Positions 46,486 to 57,112 of a stretch of DNA of 64,000 nt are shown one piece after another. The notes beneath the pieces were generated by a model. It made no database searches. It had not been told where the DNA came from and was given only the letters and a program-made list of their open reading frames with translations. This DNA is from Colwellia sp. MB3u-45 (GTDB lineage Bacteria > Pseudomonadota > Gammaproteobacteria > Enterobacterales > Alteromonadaceae). Location of the stretch: NCBI RefSeq assembly GCF_014077005.1, contig NZ_JACGVC010000049.1, positions 529,527 to 593,526 on the forward strand. Direction: 5' to 3'. Positions within the stretch are counted from its first letter, which is position 1. Each line of letters begins with the position of its first letter. The position numbers and the translations under genes are program-made.

Positions 46486-48438
46486 TTATTCGCGACCAAC
46501 CAATTGTGCTAAAAACTCTGCGGCTTGGTTAATATCTCTACTGCGCTTCATGTCAGGTAAACTTTTGAGAAAAACTTCTCCGTATGGGCGATTAACCAGT
46601 CGGTCATCACAGATAACCAGTATACCCTTGTCATTAACATCACGAATCAAACGCCCTACCCCTTGCTTTAAGGCAATAACCGCTTGGGGTAATTGAATTT
46701 GTGCAAATGGGTCTTTGCCTTGTCGTTTTACATCTTCACTACGGGCCTGCAACAAAGGGTCGTTCGGTGAAGCAAACGGCAGTTTGTCGATTATCACACA
46801 GGTAAGTTTATCGCCTCTAACATCAACGCCTTCCCAAAAACTTGCTGTGGCAAGCAACACAGCACTGTCTTGCTCAACAAATTGCTCTAATAACTTACGC
46901 TTACCCATTTGTCCTTGCACCAGTAATGGGTTATCAATACGCTCAGCCAATAACTCAGCAACTTGATGCATAACACGGTAACTGGTAAACAACATAAAAC
47001 AGGCGCCAGCACTGGCGGCAATTAAGGGAATAGCAAGTTCACTTAAGGCTTTAGCGCGATTCATATCATTAGCAGATGGCAAATAACGCGGAATAATTAA
47101 TTGGCATTGTTTCGCATAATCAAACGGGCTATCCAGTAACAAACTGGCCGAATGCTCTATACCTAAATGGCCAGAAAAATGTTTAAATTCACCATCAACA
47201 GCAAGCGTTGCCGAAGTAAATATCCAACCCGCACCTGATTCTTTTACGTAAGTACCAAACTTATCTGCCACCGATAAGGGTGTTTTATGTAGCACAACAT
47301 GCCGTGGCGTGGTTTCATACCAAAAGCTCATGCCCATGGCATTTACATCAGCCATCACTTCATATTGCGTTAATAAATTTAATGCTCGGTCAAAGCAATG
47401 ATCAATCGCCTCGTTACGCGAGACACAAAGTTTGATCACTTGATAAAGAAAGTCTAAATCTGTTTTTAATAAGCTAAAGGCATGAGCAAACTTCTGCTGT
47501 TGATGTTTTTCTCGCCAGTTGCCGCGCTCGGGATCGTAACTAAAAAGTAAACGAAATTCTTGACTGGTTTTCAACAGCTTTTCTGCTGCCTTTGCCAACT
47601 GTTTTACGTCAGTTAATTCTGTTCTGTAAACCTGTAAAACATCGCTACAAAGATCAAGTAACTGTCGTGTGGAAAACGCCTCACCAAAATATTCACTGGC
47701 TATATCAGCAATTTGATGAGCTTCATCAAAAATCATCACATCAGCTTTAGGAATTAACTCACCAAAACCGCTGTCTTTTAGCGCCATATCAGCAAAAAAC
47801 AAATGATGATTTACCACCACGAGATCGGCATCAATCGCTTTTGTACGCGCTTTAATTAAGTAGCAACTTTCAATATTAGGACATTCTTTGGCGAGACAAT
47901 TATCAACAGTACTGGTAACAAACGGAAATACCGGCGAGCCTTCAGTCACATTAACTAACTCACCAATATCACCACTTTGTGTGCCATTGGCCCAAGATCG
48001 CACTTTGACAAAATCAGCCAATGTTTGCGCGTCAAGTTGGCCACGCGATTGTTGATATTGCTCCAAACGATATATACAAAGGTAGTTGGCACGGCCTTTT
48101 AATAACGCCACTTGTGCATTACTGGCCAGTGCTTTGCGAATTAACGGTAAGTCTTTATGAAATAATTGTTCTTGGAGGTTTTTTGTTCCGGTTGAAACAA
48201 TAATTTTTTTCTGTCCCTCATTATTTTCAGCATTGGCTTTGTTAGCCAATAACGCCGGAATTAGGTAGGCAAATGTTTTGCCCGTACCTGTCCCCGCTTC
48301 AACAATGAGCGAACTTTTTTGCTCGATAGCTTTAGCAACTTCTAGTGCCATATCTAGTTGAGCTTGGCGTGGAGAAAAGCCATTAATAGCTTTCGCTAAA
48401 GCACCTTGATGTGAAAACGCATGTTCAACAGCACTCAT
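46486..48438 (-). CDS. yoaA: DinG/XPD-family ATP-dependent helicase YoaA
   Basis: 650 aa. Walker A EAGTGTGKT (about 46-54), DEAH box (FDEAHQIAD) and helicase motif VGRLIRDVNDKG. Cysteines in the NYLCIYRLEQY, NCLAKECPNIESC stretch (about 117-190) form the iron-sulfur cluster site of this family. Length and neighbour tsaB point to YoaA rather than DinG. Role in DNA repair is known from E. coli. Confidence 0.94.
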   Translation of the reverse strand: MSAVEHAFSHQGALAKAINGFSPRQAQLDMALEVAKAIEQKSSLIVEAGTGTGKTFAYLIPALLANKANAENNEGQKKIIVSTGTKNLQEQLFHKDLPLIRKALASNAQVALLKGRANYLCIYRLEQYQQSRGQLDAQTLADFVKVRSWANGTQSGDIGELVNVTEGSPVFPFVTSTVDNCLAKECPNIESCYLIKARTKAIDADLVVVNHHLFFADMALKDSGFGELIPKADVMIFDEAHQIADIASEYFGEAFSTRQLLDLCSDVLQVYRTELTDVKQLAKAAEKLLKTSQEFRLLFSYDPERGNWREKHQQQKFAHAFSLLKTDLDFLYQVIKLCVSRNEAIDHCFDRALNLLTQYEVMADVNAMGMSFWYETTPRHVVLHKTPLSVADKFGTYVKESGAGWIFTSATLAVDGEFKHFSGHLGIEHSASLLLDSPFDYAKQCQLIIPRYLPSANDMNRAKALSELAIPLIAASAGACFMLFTSYRVMHQVAELLAERIDNPLLVQGQMGKRKLLEQFVEQDSAVLLATASFWEGVDVRGDKLTCVIIDKLPFASPNDPLLQARSEDVKRQGKDPFAQIQLPQAVIALKQGVGRLIRDVNDKGILVICDDRLVNRPYGEVFLKSLPDMKRSRDINQAAEFLAQLVGRE

Positions 48439-48623
48439 AAAGGTACGACATTGATAAATTTGCGCTCATTATAATCATCACAGACAAAAATAACAGGAAA
48501 AATAACGCTAAGCTTGACTAATAATAGCGCTAATATAATGCAGTTCTAAAATCATTAAAGGCAAAATAAAATACCCCATAAAATGCAGGGTAAGGTGAAA
48601 AATAGCATGAAGCGTATAATGAA

Positions 48624-48657
48624 GAGTTGAGCTGAGATGAGTTGAGTTGAGTTGAGA
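48624..48657. repeat. Pentanucleotide tandem repeat (GAGTT-type)
   Basis: About seven copies of a GAGNT unit, the last three perfect GAGTT, in the spacer between yoaA and the small acidic gene. Possible slippage-prone repeat. Confidence 0.8.
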
Positions 48658-48795
48658 ATAAAATAAACAGTCAGGTTGAAGTGGTCAAGTAAAATAAGCT
48701 CAGCGTATGCCTTAAGTCATGCATGATACTACCCGCTTAATTCGGCTAGCTTAACTCAGTCAGCTTAATTTGGCTTTTATGCCAATAGCTTAATT

Positions 48796-49110
48796 TTATA
48801 CAAAAATATCTAGGTGAGGTTTATCATCTTTTTCTGAATGTGTGTACTCACTATCCTCAAAAACATCAATATGTTGACCGGTATTATCGGCTGGCACTGG
48901 CGTTGCTTCAACCACCTCTGGCGCTGTCTTGTCAGTACTTTCTTCTTGATCAGACGATTTTTTAAAATATAATGCCGGCTCCTCTAAACCTGCTGTATCG
49001 TCAGAAACAGCATGAGTTGCAGCCGCTTTCATCAATGCCTTAACTTTTAAGCTAGCAGGTTTTATAGGCACAGGAACAACACGGGTTAATGCGGTAGTGA
49101 AAATGTCCAT
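48796..49110 (-). CDS. Small acidic hypothetical protein
   Basis: 104 aa. A short conserved-looking N-terminus MDIFTTALTRVVPVPIKPAS is followed by an Asp/Glu/Thr-rich, probably disordered region ending HLDIFV, so the protein begins and ends with a DIF motif. No membrane segment. Family not recognised; confidence rests on composition and an ATG without strong ribosome site. Confidence 0.55.
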   Translation of the reverse strand: MDIFTTALTRVVPVPIKPASLKVKALMKAAATHAVSDDTAGLEEPALYFKKSSDQEESTDKTAPEVVEATPVPADNTGQHIDVFEDSEYTHSEKDDKPHLDIFV

Positions 49111-49487
49111 TGTTATGCCCCCTGATTAAAATAAAATAGCTCTGCTTGGTCATAGCTATATAGTCATCGTTATCTAGTCATGGTTATATATCGGCCATAC
49201 TCGCTTAAGCTTTACCTTTTTTACGCTACATATTTTAGAACAAAACAATACTAGCTTAGTTCAAAAAATCATATTGAGTTAACATTAAACACTTGCTCTA
49301 ACTTAAGAATCAACGTATCGTTAAATCTAAATTAAAGTAAGTACTTTAAAAAGTTTTTGTCTTTTTTCAATAGCTTTTATAGAATCATTTAAAGTAACTT
49401 GAAAGTAGCGCTTTAATTTAAAAAATAGCCAAATAAATTATTATCTTACAACTATGCTAACTGAAGCAATAATAGAGTAAATACCAC
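49111..49487. other. Upstream region of the his operon
   Basis: AT-rich sequence with no gene. It must contain the his promoter. TTGAAA near 49399 is a candidate -35, but the -10 is unclear. Confidence 0.4.
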
Positions 49488-49535
49488 ATGACTTTAAACT
49501 TGATTGCCATTCATCACCATCATCATACAGATTAG
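49488..49535 (+). CDS. hisL: his operon leader peptide
   Basis: 15 codons, MTLNLIAIHHHHHTD, with five consecutive His codons. It is located about 210 bases before hisG and followed by the attenuator hairpins. Ribosome stalling at the His codons when histidyl-tRNA is scarce would prevent termination. Confidence 0.93.
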   Translation: MTLNLIAIHHHHHTD

Positions 49536-49547
49536 CTGCTCAGGTTT

Positions 49548-49640
49548 ATTCGCTGAGGGCTATGAACCTTTCAGCGGTGTAAGATAAATAAAAATTAATT
49601 TCTAAACCCCCGAAAGAGTTCATCTCTCGGGGGTTTTCGC
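49548..49640 (+). promoter_or_regulatory. his attenuator with terminator hairpin
   Basis: A first hairpin CGCTGA/TCAGCG (about 49550-49575) is followed by the terminator stem AACCCCCGA / TCGGGGGTT (49605-49613 with 49627-49635), then TTTTCGCATTTTT. Gene order is leader peptide, attenuator, hisG. Confidence 0.88.
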
Positions 49641-49746
49641 ATTTTTATGGCTTTGAAATTGTATATACATGCTTTTTTGAACAATGATAAAACACATAAA
49701 AAGCCACTAAATAGCACAAAAAATTTAAAAATTAATAGGAAAAATC

Positions 49747-50646
49747 ATGACAACAGAACCACGTTTACGCATTGCAATGCAAAAATCAGGTCGCTTAAGC
49801 GACGACACACAAGCTTTATTAAAGCGTTGTGGCCTTAAACTTAATGTCTCTGATCGCCTATTACTTGCTCATGTTTCTAATATGCCCATTGATATCATGC
49901 GCGTACGTAGTAGCGATATTCCAGGCTTGGTCATGGACGGCGTTTGCGATTTAGGTATCGTTGGCGACAACACCTTGGAAGAAGCCGCATTAGAGCGTGA
50001 GTTAATGGGCCAAAAATCAAAATATATTCGTACCTTAGGTTTAAACTTTGGCGGCTGCCGTTTGTCAATAGCCATGCCAGAAGGCTTTGATTATAAAGGT
50101 ATAAAAAGTTTAGATGGCCTTAGGTTTGCCACCACCTATCCACAGTTACTGAATCGTTTTGCCAAAAACAACGGTATCAACGTCGAATTTTGCTTACTAA
50201 AAGGCTCTGTTGAAGTCGCGCCTCGTGTTGGCTTGTCTGATGGCATTTGTGACATAGTATCTACAGGTGCAACATTAGAAGCGAATGGCCTAGTTGAAGT
50301 GGAAGAAATTTTTCGCTCACACGCGTCATTAATTCAAACCAATAAAGCTTTAATACCAGAGAAACAAGCGATTCTTGACACTTTATTACCTCGTATTCAA
50401 GGCGTAATGAAAGCCAAAGAAAGTAAATACATCATGCTGCATGCACCAAAAGACAAAATCGCCCAAGTTAGTGCGCTTATGCCAGGTAAAGAAACACCCA
50501 CCATATTACCTTTAGCAGGACGTGAAGACATTGTTGCTGTGCATGTTGTCGCCACAGAAACATTTTTTTGGGAAACCATGGAGCAACTTAACGCTTTAGG
50601 TTGTAACTCTATTTTAGTAATGCCAATTGAAAAAATGATGGGCTAA
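49747..50646 (+). CDS. hisG: ATP phosphoribosyltransferase HisG, long form
   Basis: First step of histidine synthesis: ATP plus PRPP to phosphoribosyl-ATP. 299 aa, the long form with a C-terminal regulatory ACT-like domain (about 225-299), which does not need HisZ. Motifs [31 protein letters not shown] and [17 protein letters not shown]. First gene of hisGDCBHAFI, with only a few bases between genes. Confidence 0.97.
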   Translation: MTTEPRLRIAMQKSGRLSDDTQALLKRCGLKLNVSDRLLLAHVSNMPIDIMRVRSSDIPGLVMDGVCDLGIVGDNTLEEAALERELMGQKSKYIRTLGLNFGGCRLSIAMPEGFDYKGIKSLDGLRFATTYPQLLNRFAKNNGINVEFCLLKGSVEVAPRVGLSDGICDIVSTGATLEANGLVEVEEIFRSHASLIQTNKALIPEKQAILDTLLPRIQGVMKAKESKYIMLHAPKDKIAQVSALMPGKETPTILPLAGREDIVAVHVVATETFFWETMEQLNALGCNSILVMPIEKMMG

Positions 50647-50649
50647 CGT

Positions 50650-52056
50650 ATGAATATAAACAACCAAAATTCCAGCAGACTAAAAGACCTAATCACCTGG
50701 GAAAACTTGTCCAGTGCTGAACGTAATTATGCGCTTGCCCGCCCAGCCATTGCAGAAAGCGGTTTGTTATCACAACAAGTAGAAAATATTCTCACCAATG
50801 TAAGAAAAAACGGTGATAAAGCCTTATTTGATTTTACCGAGAAATTTGATGGTGTCTTGCTTGATACTTTAAAAGTGACACCAGCGCAAATTGCTGCAGC
50901 AAAAACCAGATTAACCCCTAAACGATTAAAAGCCATTGAAACAGCTTATGGGCAAATTAAACGTTTTCACCAAGCACAAATCAGTGCTGACATTCGTGTT
51001 GAAACTACCCCTGGTGTGGTATGTACCTTAAAAACTGAAGCTATTGCTAATGTCGGTTTGTATATTCCAGCCGGTAGCGCACCATTACCCTCAACGGTAT
51101 TAATGTTAGGTGTACCCGCACAATTAGCACAATGCCCGCGCAAAGTCCTAGTTTGCCCACCCAATAAAGACGGCCAATTAGCTGACGAAATTCTAGTGGC
51201 GGCTTCATTATGCGATATTGAAGAAATATATAGTGTTGGTGGCGCACAAGCTTGTGCCGCATTAGCTTTTGGTACGCAAACAATTAAAGCGGTGAACAAA
51301 ATTTTTGGTCCGGGCAATAAGTATGTTACCGAAGCCAAAAAGCAACTAGCACAGCAAGTCAATGGTTTTGCTATTGATATGCCAGCAGGCCCATCAGAAG
51401 TGCTAATAATAGCAGACGCCAATGCTAATGCAGGATTTGTCGCCGCTGATTTATTATCGCAAGCCGAACATGGCCCCGATAGCCAAGTTATTTTGTTATC
51501 AGATAGCATGGCACTCATCAATGCAGTTCAGTTAGCCTTAGCAGAGCAACTCACCCTGTTATCACGAGCAGAAATAGCGCGCCAAGCCTTACAGCAAAGT
51601 CGATTAATACTGACTAAAGATTTGGCGCAAGCCGTTGAAATATCAAATGAATATGGGCCTGAGCACTTGATTATTCAAACCGACAATGCTCAGCAGTTAT
51701 TAACTGAGCTACGTAATGCCGGTTCAATTTTTGTTGGCGCGTATACGCCAGAATCGGCGGGTGATTATGCTAGCGGTACCAATCATGTACTACCCACATA
51801 TGGTTATTCAAAAGTGATCAGTAGTTTGTCATTGGCTGACTTTTCAAGACGCTTTACTGTGCAAGAAATTACGCGTCAAGGCTTAAGTAGTTTGGCGGAA
51901 TGTATTTGCGAACTCACCGATGCTGAAGGACTAGACGGTCATAAACGTGCCGTTACTATTCGCTTAGAAGCGCCGTTAGAGCCGACAGGTAACAACACAA
52001 AAGCTGATTTTGATCGACAGAGCAACAGCAGCTCCAACCAGAGTCCGGAGGCATAA
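50650..52056 (+). CDS. hisD: Histidinol dehydrogenase HisD
   Basis: Zinc enzyme that oxidises histidinol to histidine. 468 aa, about 34 longer than E. coli (434); the extra length is a polar tail GNNTKADFDRQSNSSSNQSP after residue ~440. Core motifs GLYIPAGSAPLPSTVLMLG, GPGNKYVTEAKKQ, DMPAGPSEVLIIAD and QAEHGPDSQ are intact. Starts 3 bases after hisG. Confidence 0.97.
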   Translation: MNINNQNSSRLKDLITWENLSSAERNYALARPAIAESGLLSQQVENILTNVRKNGDKALFDFTEKFDGVLLDTLKVTPAQIAAAKTRLTPKRLKAIETAYGQIKRFHQAQISADIRVETTPGVVCTLKTEAIANVGLYIPAGSAPLPSTVLMLGVPAQLAQCPRKVLVCPPNKDGQLADEILVAASLCDIEEIYSVGGAQACAALAFGTQTIKAVNKIFGPGNKYVTEAKKQLAQQVNGFAIDMPAGPSEVLIIADANANAGFVAADLLSQAEHGPDSQVILLSDSMALINAVQLALAEQLTLLSRAEIARQALQQSRLILTKDLAQAVEISNEYGPEHLIIQTDNAQQLLTELRNAGSIFVGAYTPESAGDYASGTNHVLPTYGYSKVISSLSLADFSRRFTVQEITRQGLSSLAECICELTDAEGLDGHKRAVTIRLEAPLEPTGNNTKADFDRQSNSSSNQSPEA

Positions 52057-53178
52057 ATGAGCATTGCAAACAAACTTGCCCGCAAAGAACTCATAGATAT
52101 GGTGCCTTACCAGTCTGCGCGCAGACTTTATGCCAGCAGTGGTGCAATACAAGGCAAAATTTGGCTCAACGCTAACGAAGCTTCAGGTCCTGGTATATAC
52201 CAAGTCAGCAGCGACAGCATCAATCGCTACCCTGACTTTCAACCAGAAAACTTGATCAATGCTTATAGTGCTTATAGTGCTATAGCCGCAGAAAACATCT
52301 TAGCCACTCGCGGCGCAGATGAAGGCATAGAGCTGATCATCAGAACCTTTTGCCAAGCATATCAAGACAGCATTGTTATTTGTCCACCCACTTATGGCAT
52401 GTATGCTATTAGCGCTGAAAATCATGGTGCCGGTATTATTAAAGTGCCATTAACCACAGAGTTGTCGTTAGATTTAGCCGGGTTAAAAGCACAAGTGGGT
52501 CAAGCCAAAGTGGTATTTTTGTGCTCGCCAGGTAACCCAACGGGTAATTTACTGGCACAACAAGATATTAAAACCGTGCTTGAACTCTTTGCCGACTCAG
52601 CCATTGTTGTGGTTGATGAAGCCTATATCGAGTTTAGCCCTGAACAATCTGTGTCTAGCTGGCTTAAAACATATCCACATTTAGTTATTTTAAGAACGCT
52701 GTCAAAAGCCTTTGCTTTAGCCGGTTTACGTTGCGGATTTACCCTAGCTAATCAAGACATTATTTCGATGATCAGTAAAGTTATAGCGCCTTACCCAATA
52801 TCTGCGCCCGTTGCCGATATTGCTAGTGCCGCTTTAGCGCCATCTGGCCTGGAACAAGTGAGTATTCGCGTACAAGAAACTGAAATTTTACGTAAACAAT
52901 TAACCACCTGGCTAACCCAGCAAAGTTGGTGCAGCCAAGTATTTAAAAGTGATGCAAATTTTGTTTTGTTTCGTTGTCAAAATGAAGCAGTAAAAAACTT
53001 TATTTTTAATGGTTTGGTAGAGCAAGGTATTTTAATACGTGATCAATCAAAACAGCAAAATTTAGCCAACTGTTTACGCATCAGTATTGGTAGTGAACGC
53101 GAACTTGACCTATTACAACAAACTATCATCAATAGTTTTATCACAACAACAGCCCAAACGGTGGCAAAAGAGAATTAA
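52057..53178 (+). CDS. hisC: Histidinol-phosphate aminotransferase HisC
   Basis: 373 aa PLP enzyme. PLP-lysine is Lys217 in [16 protein letters not shown]. Other blocks: [23 protein letters not shown] and [13 protein letters not shown] follows the hisD stop without a gap; the GGAGG site is inside the hisD tail. Confidence 0.96.
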   Translation: MSIANKLARKELIDMVPYQSARRLYASSGAIQGKIWLNANEASGPGIYQVSSDSINRYPDFQPENLINAYSAYSAIAAENILATRGADEGIELIIRTFCQAYQDSIVICPPTYGMYAISAENHGAGIIKVPLTTELSLDLAGLKAQVGQAKVVFLCSPGNPTGNLLAQQDIKTVLELFADSAIVVVDEAYIEFSPEQSVSSWLKTYPHLVILRTLSKAFALAGLRCGFTLANQDIISMISKVIAPYPISAPVADIASAALAPSGLEQVSIRVQETEILRKQLTTWLTQQSWCSQVFKSDANFVLFRCQNEAVKNFIFNGLVEQGILIRDQSKQQNLANCLRISIGSERELDLLQQTIINSFITTTAQTVAKEN

Positions 53179-53179
53179 T

Positions 53180-54250
53180 ATGAGCCAACAAAATATTTTA
53201 TTTATCGACCGAGACGGTACTTTAATTGAAGAGCCTATTAGCGATAAGCAAGTCGATAGTTTAGCCAAGTTAGTTTTTGAACCTAACGTGATCCCGGTGT
53301 TAATTGCCTTGCAGAAAAAAGGCTTTCGCTTAGTCATGGTGTCAAACCAAGACGGCTTAGGTACCACAAGCTATCCACAAAGTGACTTTGACTTGCCACA
53401 TAACAAAATGATGGCCATGTTTGCATCGCAAGGAATTAACTTTGACGACGTACTACTTTGCCCACATTTTGAAGCAGACAATTGTAGCTGCCGTAAACCT
53501 AAATTAGGCTTAGTCAGTGACTATTTACAGCAAGGTAAAGTTAACTTTGCCAACTCTTATGTTATTGGCGACCGAGACACTGATATCGCGCTTGCCGCCA
53601 ACATGGGTATTAAAGCGCTTAAATATAACCGTCAATCGCTTAATTGGAACGACATTGCTGAGCAACTACTGACGAGCTCAAGAGTAGCGAAAGTGGTTAG
53701 AACAACAAAAGAAACCAATATCAATGTCGCCATTAACCTTGATAAAATCGGTGATATTAAGATCAAAACCGGTTTAGGATTTTTTGATCATATGCTTGAA
53801 CAAATTGCTGCACATGGCGGTTTTAGTATGCAAGTTAGTGTTGATGGTGACTATCACATTGACGAACACCACAGTGTTGAAGACACCGCTTTAGCCTTAG
53901 GCCAAGCGCTTAAGCAAGCCTTGGGTGACAAACGCGGTATTGGTCGCTTTGGTTTTGTTTTACCTATGGACGAATGTCGTGCTGAGTGCTCGATTGATCT
54001 TTCTGGTCGCCCTTGGTTAGAATTTGACGCCAAATTTACAGATAATATGGTCGGACAAATGTCGACCCAAATGGTGCCACATTTCTTTCGTTCATTAGCT
54101 GACTCAATGGCAATCACACTGCACCTTTCAACCACTGAAGGCAATTGTCATCACCAAGTTGAAAGCTTATTTAAAGTATTTGGTCGTGCTTTGCGTCAAG
54201 CCATAGCGGTTGACGGTGATGATCTACCCAGCACAAAGGGATGTTTATAG
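53180..54250 (+). CDS. hisB: Bifunctional histidinol-phosphatase / imidazoleglycerol-phosphate dehydratase HisB
   Basis: 356 aa, as in E. coli (355). N-terminal HAD phosphatase with [12 protein letters not shown] and the zinc site CSCRKP-type stretch [18 protein letters not shown]-terminal dehydratase with [16 protein letters not shown] and [15 protein letters not shown]. Start ATG 53180 was chosen since it is 1 base after hisC; an upstream in-frame TTG lies inside hisC. Confidence 0.97.
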   Translation: MSQQNILFIDRDGTLIEEPISDKQVDSLAKLVFEPNVIPVLIALQKKGFRLVMVSNQDGLGTTSYPQSDFDLPHNKMMAMFASQGINFDDVLLCPHFEADNCSCRKPKLGLVSDYLQQGKVNFANSYVIGDRDTDIALAANMGIKALKYNRQSLNWNDIAEQLLTSSRVAKVVRTTKETNINVAINLDKIGDIKIKTGLGFFDHMLEQIAAHGGFSMQVSVDGDYHIDEHHSVEDTALALGQALKQALGDKRGIGRFGFVLPMDECRAECSIDLSGRPWLEFDAKFTDNMVGQMSTQMVPHFFRSLADSMAITLHLSTTEGNCHHQVESLFKVFGRALRQAIAVDGDDLPSTKGCL

Positions 54251-54251
54251 C

Positions 54252-54872
54252 ATGAGCGAAAACCCGCAAGCTAACTTTGTTATTGTTGACACCGGTTGTG
54301 CAAACCTGGCATCGGTAAAGTTTGCCGTCGAACGTTTAGGTTTTGCTATTACTATTTCTGATGACATCAATGTCATTAAAAGTGCTGACAAAGTTATTTT
54401 ACCTGGTGTGGGCAGTGCTCGCCACGCCATGGAAAATATCAGGGCAAAAGGTTTAGTGGCTACACTACAACAGCTTACCCAGCCGGTATTAGGTTTTTGT
54501 TTGGGCATGCAATTAATGGCGCGTACTTCTGCTGAAGGTGTAGGTAAAGATGAAGTGGTTGAATGTTTAGGCTTGATCCCTACCGATGTTCGCCCGCTTG
54601 AGGCTAAAACCTTACGTTTGCCACATATGGGCTGGAATACCCTAACTCAGGTTAGCGACCATGCCATATTTGCCGGCATCAAGGTTGATGACTATTTCTA
54701 CTTTGTGCATAGCTTTGCGGCGCCCATTTCTGAATATACTGTTGCCCGTTGCCACTATGGTAGTGAATTTTCTGCTGCCATTGCCAAAGACAACTTTATC
54801 GGTTGCCAATTTCATCCTGAACGCTCTAGTGCGCTTGGTAGTAAAATAATTAAGAATTTCTTGGAGATGTAA
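54252..54872 (+). CDS. hisH: Imidazole glycerol phosphate synthase glutaminase HisH
   Basis: 206 aa class I glutamine amidotransferase; feeds ammonia to HisF. Catalytic Cys in LGFCLGMQLMA, His and Glu in CQFHPERSSALG, and oxyanion PGVGSARHAM. ATG 54252 lies 1 base after the hisB stop; a longer in-frame reading from 54210 overlaps hisB and is rejected. Confidence 0.96.
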   Translation: MSENPQANFVIVDTGCANLASVKFAVERLGFAITISDDINVIKSADKVILPGVGSARHAMENIRAKGLVATLQQLTQPVLGFCLGMQLMARTSAEGVGKDEVVECLGLIPTDVRPLEAKTLRLPHMGWNTLTQVSDHAIFAGIKVDDYFYFVHSFAAPISEYTVARCHYGSEFSAAIAKDNFIGCQFHPERSSALGSKIIKNFLEM

Positions 54873-54875
54873 GCG

Positions 54876-55613
54876 ATGATGATCCCAGCAATCGATTTAA
54901 TTGACGGCGAAGTCGTGCGATTATTTCAAGGTGATTACCAACAAAAAACCAACTATCAATACACCGCAAAAGAACGACAAAATGCTTATGCTAAAGCGGG
55001 TGCAACTGTCATGCACTTTGTTGACTTAGACGGTGCAAAAGACAGCAATAAACGCCAATTAACCTTACTAGCAAGCTTAGTAAAACACGACAGCATGATC
55101 ATTCAAGTAGGCGGCGGCGTGCGTTGTAAAGAAGACGTGCAACAGCTACTTAACTTAGGCGCTGACCGTATTGTTATTGGCTCACTCGCCATCAAAGAGC
55201 CAACATTAGTACAAGCATGGCTAACAGAGTTTGGTGGTGAACGTATTGTGCTAGCACTCGATGTAAAAATTGATGCTATGGGTAATAAAACCCTACCTAC
55301 ACACGGTTGGATAAAAGACAGTGGCGTTAATTTAGAAGCCTTATTAGATGATTACATTGCTGCCGGTTTAATTCATGTCTTGTGTACCGACATCAGTAAA
55401 GACGGCACATTAACCGGAAGTAATGTTGCCTTGTATCAAGAACTTTGTCAGCAATATCCAAGCATAAAATGGCAAGCGTCTGGCGGCATTGGTTCATTAG
55501 ATGACATAAAAGCCCTAATACCCACGGGTGTTAATGGCGTCATACTGGGTCGCTCACTGCTTGAAGGTAAGTTTACGTTAGAGGAGGCAATCGCATGCTG
55601 GCCAAACGCATAA
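54876..55613 (+). CDS. hisA: Phosphoribosylformimino-5-aminoimidazole carboxamide ribotide isomerase HisA
   Basis: 245 aa TIM barrel. [20 protein letters not shown], then [26 protein letters not shown] and [14 protein letters not shown]. Two ATG codons are adjacent at the start. Overlaps hisF by 19 bases. Confidence 0.97.
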   Translation: MMIPAIDLIDGEVVRLFQGDYQQKTNYQYTAKERQNAYAKAGATVMHFVDLDGAKDSNKRQLTLLASLVKHDSMIIQVGGGVRCKEDVQQLLNLGADRIVIGSLAIKEPTLVQAWLTEFGGERIVLALDVKIDAMGNKTLPTHGWIKDSGVNLEALLDDYIAAGLIHVLCTDISKDGTLTGSNVALYQELCQQYPSIKWQASGGIGSLDDIKALIPTGVNGVILGRSLLEGKFTLEEAIACWPNA

Positions 55614-56383
55614 TTCCTTGTCTTGATGTTCGCGATGGTAAAGTAGTAAAAGGTGTGCAGTTTCGTAACCATGAAATTATTGGCGACATAGTACCGCTCG
55701 CGCAAAAGTATGCACAAGCCGGTGCCGACGAACTGGTTTTCTATGATATTACCGCCAGCTCAGATGACCGTGTAGTAGACAAAAGCTGGGTTAGTCGCAT
55801 TGCTCAAGTTATCGACATTCCCTTTTGTGTTGCCGGTGGTATAAAAACCGAAGAAGATGCAAAGCAAATTTTAATGATGGGTGCGGATAAAATATCCATT
55901 AATTCACCGGCGTTAAGAGACCCAAGCTTAATATCGCGTTTAGCTGATATTTTTGGTCAGCAGTGTATTGTGGTTGGTGTTGATAGCTTTTTCAATCAAG
56001 ACGCTAATAATGGTGCGGGTGAATACCAAGTTTACCAATTTACCGGCGATGAAACCCGGACACAAAAAACTAAATGGCGCACCCTAGATTGGATCCAAGA
56101 AGTACAAAGATTAGGCGCTGGTGAGATTGTACTCAATTGTATGAATCAAGACGGTGTTCGCCAAGGCTATGATATTAAGCAACTTAGCCAAGTACGTAAA
56201 CTGTGCAATGTACCGTTAATCGCTTCAGGTGGTGCTGGAGAAATATCACATTTTGTTGATGTTTTTCAGCAAGCAGATGTTGACGGCGCGCTCGCTGCTA
56301 GTGTTTTCCACAAAGCTATCATAGCGATGGATGAATTAAAGCAAACCCTTAAAAATGAAAAAGTTGAGATCAGATTATGCTAA
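55595..56383 (+). CDS. hisF: Imidazole glycerol phosphate synthase cyclase HisF
   Basis: 262 aa TIM barrel. [52 protein letters not shown] and [16 protein letters not shown] is placed before the ATG inside hisA. Works with HisH. Confidence 0.97.
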   Translation: MLAKRIIPCLDVRDGKVVKGVQFRNHEIIGDIVPLAQKYAQAGADELVFYDITASSDDRVVDKSWVSRIAQVIDIPFCVAGGIKTEEDAKQILMMGADKISINSPALRDPSLISRLADIFGQQCIVVGVDSFFNQDANNGAGEYQVYQFTGDETRTQKTKWRTLDWIQEVQRLGAGEIVLNCMNQDGVRQGYDIKQLSQVRKLCNVPLIASGGAGEISHFVDVFQQADVDGALAASVFHKAIIAMDELKQTLKNEKVEIRLC

Positions 56384-57000
56384 TTACACAAGACAATGTT
56401 AGCCAATTGGCATGGGATAAAATGGCGGGCATGATCCCAGCCATTATTCAGCATCAAGATACCGGAGCCGTTTTAATGCAAGGCTATATGAATCTTGAGG
56501 CTTTAGAGCAAACCTTAAACTCTGGCTTAGCGACATTTTATAGCCGCGCTAAACAAGCACTTTGGTGCAAAGGCGAAACCAGTGGTCACTATTTAAAAGT
56601 TAGCCAAGTAGTGACAGATTGCGATCAAGACAGCTTACTTATCGCTTGCCGGCCGCAAGGTCCTACTTGTCATTTAGGCACAGAGTCTTGCTTTCCTGAA
56701 CAAGCCATTAGCCAGCAAAACTTTCTCAGTCAACTTGAACAAGTGATTGCCAGTCGTAAAAATGACGCGCCAGAAGATAGTTACACAGCACATTTATTTT
56801 CCCGCGGCACCACTAAAATAGCGCAAAAAGTGGGCGAAGAAGGTGTCGAAGTGGCGTTAGCTGCCGTTGCTGAAACCAAAGAAGATTTATTAGGTGAATG
56901 TGCCGACTTGTTTTATCACACCTTAGTGCTACTACAAGATCAAAACATTGACCTAAGTGAAGTAATGGCAGTATTGCAATCTAGGCATCAAAAAAAGTAA
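56377..57000 (+). CDS. hisI: Bifunctional phosphoribosyl-AMP cyclohydrolase / phosphoribosyl-ATP pyrophosphatase HisI
   Basis: 207 aa HisI-HisE fusion, as in E. coli. Cyclohydrolase part with [34 protein letters not shown] and metal-site DCDQDSLL; pyrophosphatase part with [20 protein letters not shown]. Overlaps hisF by 7 bases; last his gene. Confidence 0.97.
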   Translation: MLITQDNVSQLAWDKMAGMIPAIIQHQDTGAVLMQGYMNLEALEQTLNSGLATFYSRAKQALWCKGETSGHYLKVSQVVTDCDQDSLLIACRPQGPTCHLGTESCFPEQAISQQNFLSQLEQVIASRKNDAPEDSYTAHLFSRGTTKIAQKVGEEGVEVALAAVAETKEDLLGECADLFYHTLVLLQDQNIDLSEVMAVLQSRHQKK

Positions 57001-57088
57001 ATGACAGCTTATAGCATGCTATAACAATGGTTTACTGAATTTTCTGCTCTTGATGATCATAAGAAATAAATCAAGGCAGGTGTTAAAT

Positions 57089-57112
57089 AGCCCAATAGTT
57101 CACTATTGGGCT
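57089..57112 (+). terminator. Hairpin after the his operon
   Basis: AGCCCAATAGT/ACTATTGGGCT inverted repeat 89 bases past the hisI stop. Only TTGAG follows, so the terminator call is tentative. Confidence 0.5.

Noticed and set aside
50967..51521. 184-codon ORF antisense to hisD
   Set aside because: Shadow frame of a clearly coding gene; no independent signal.
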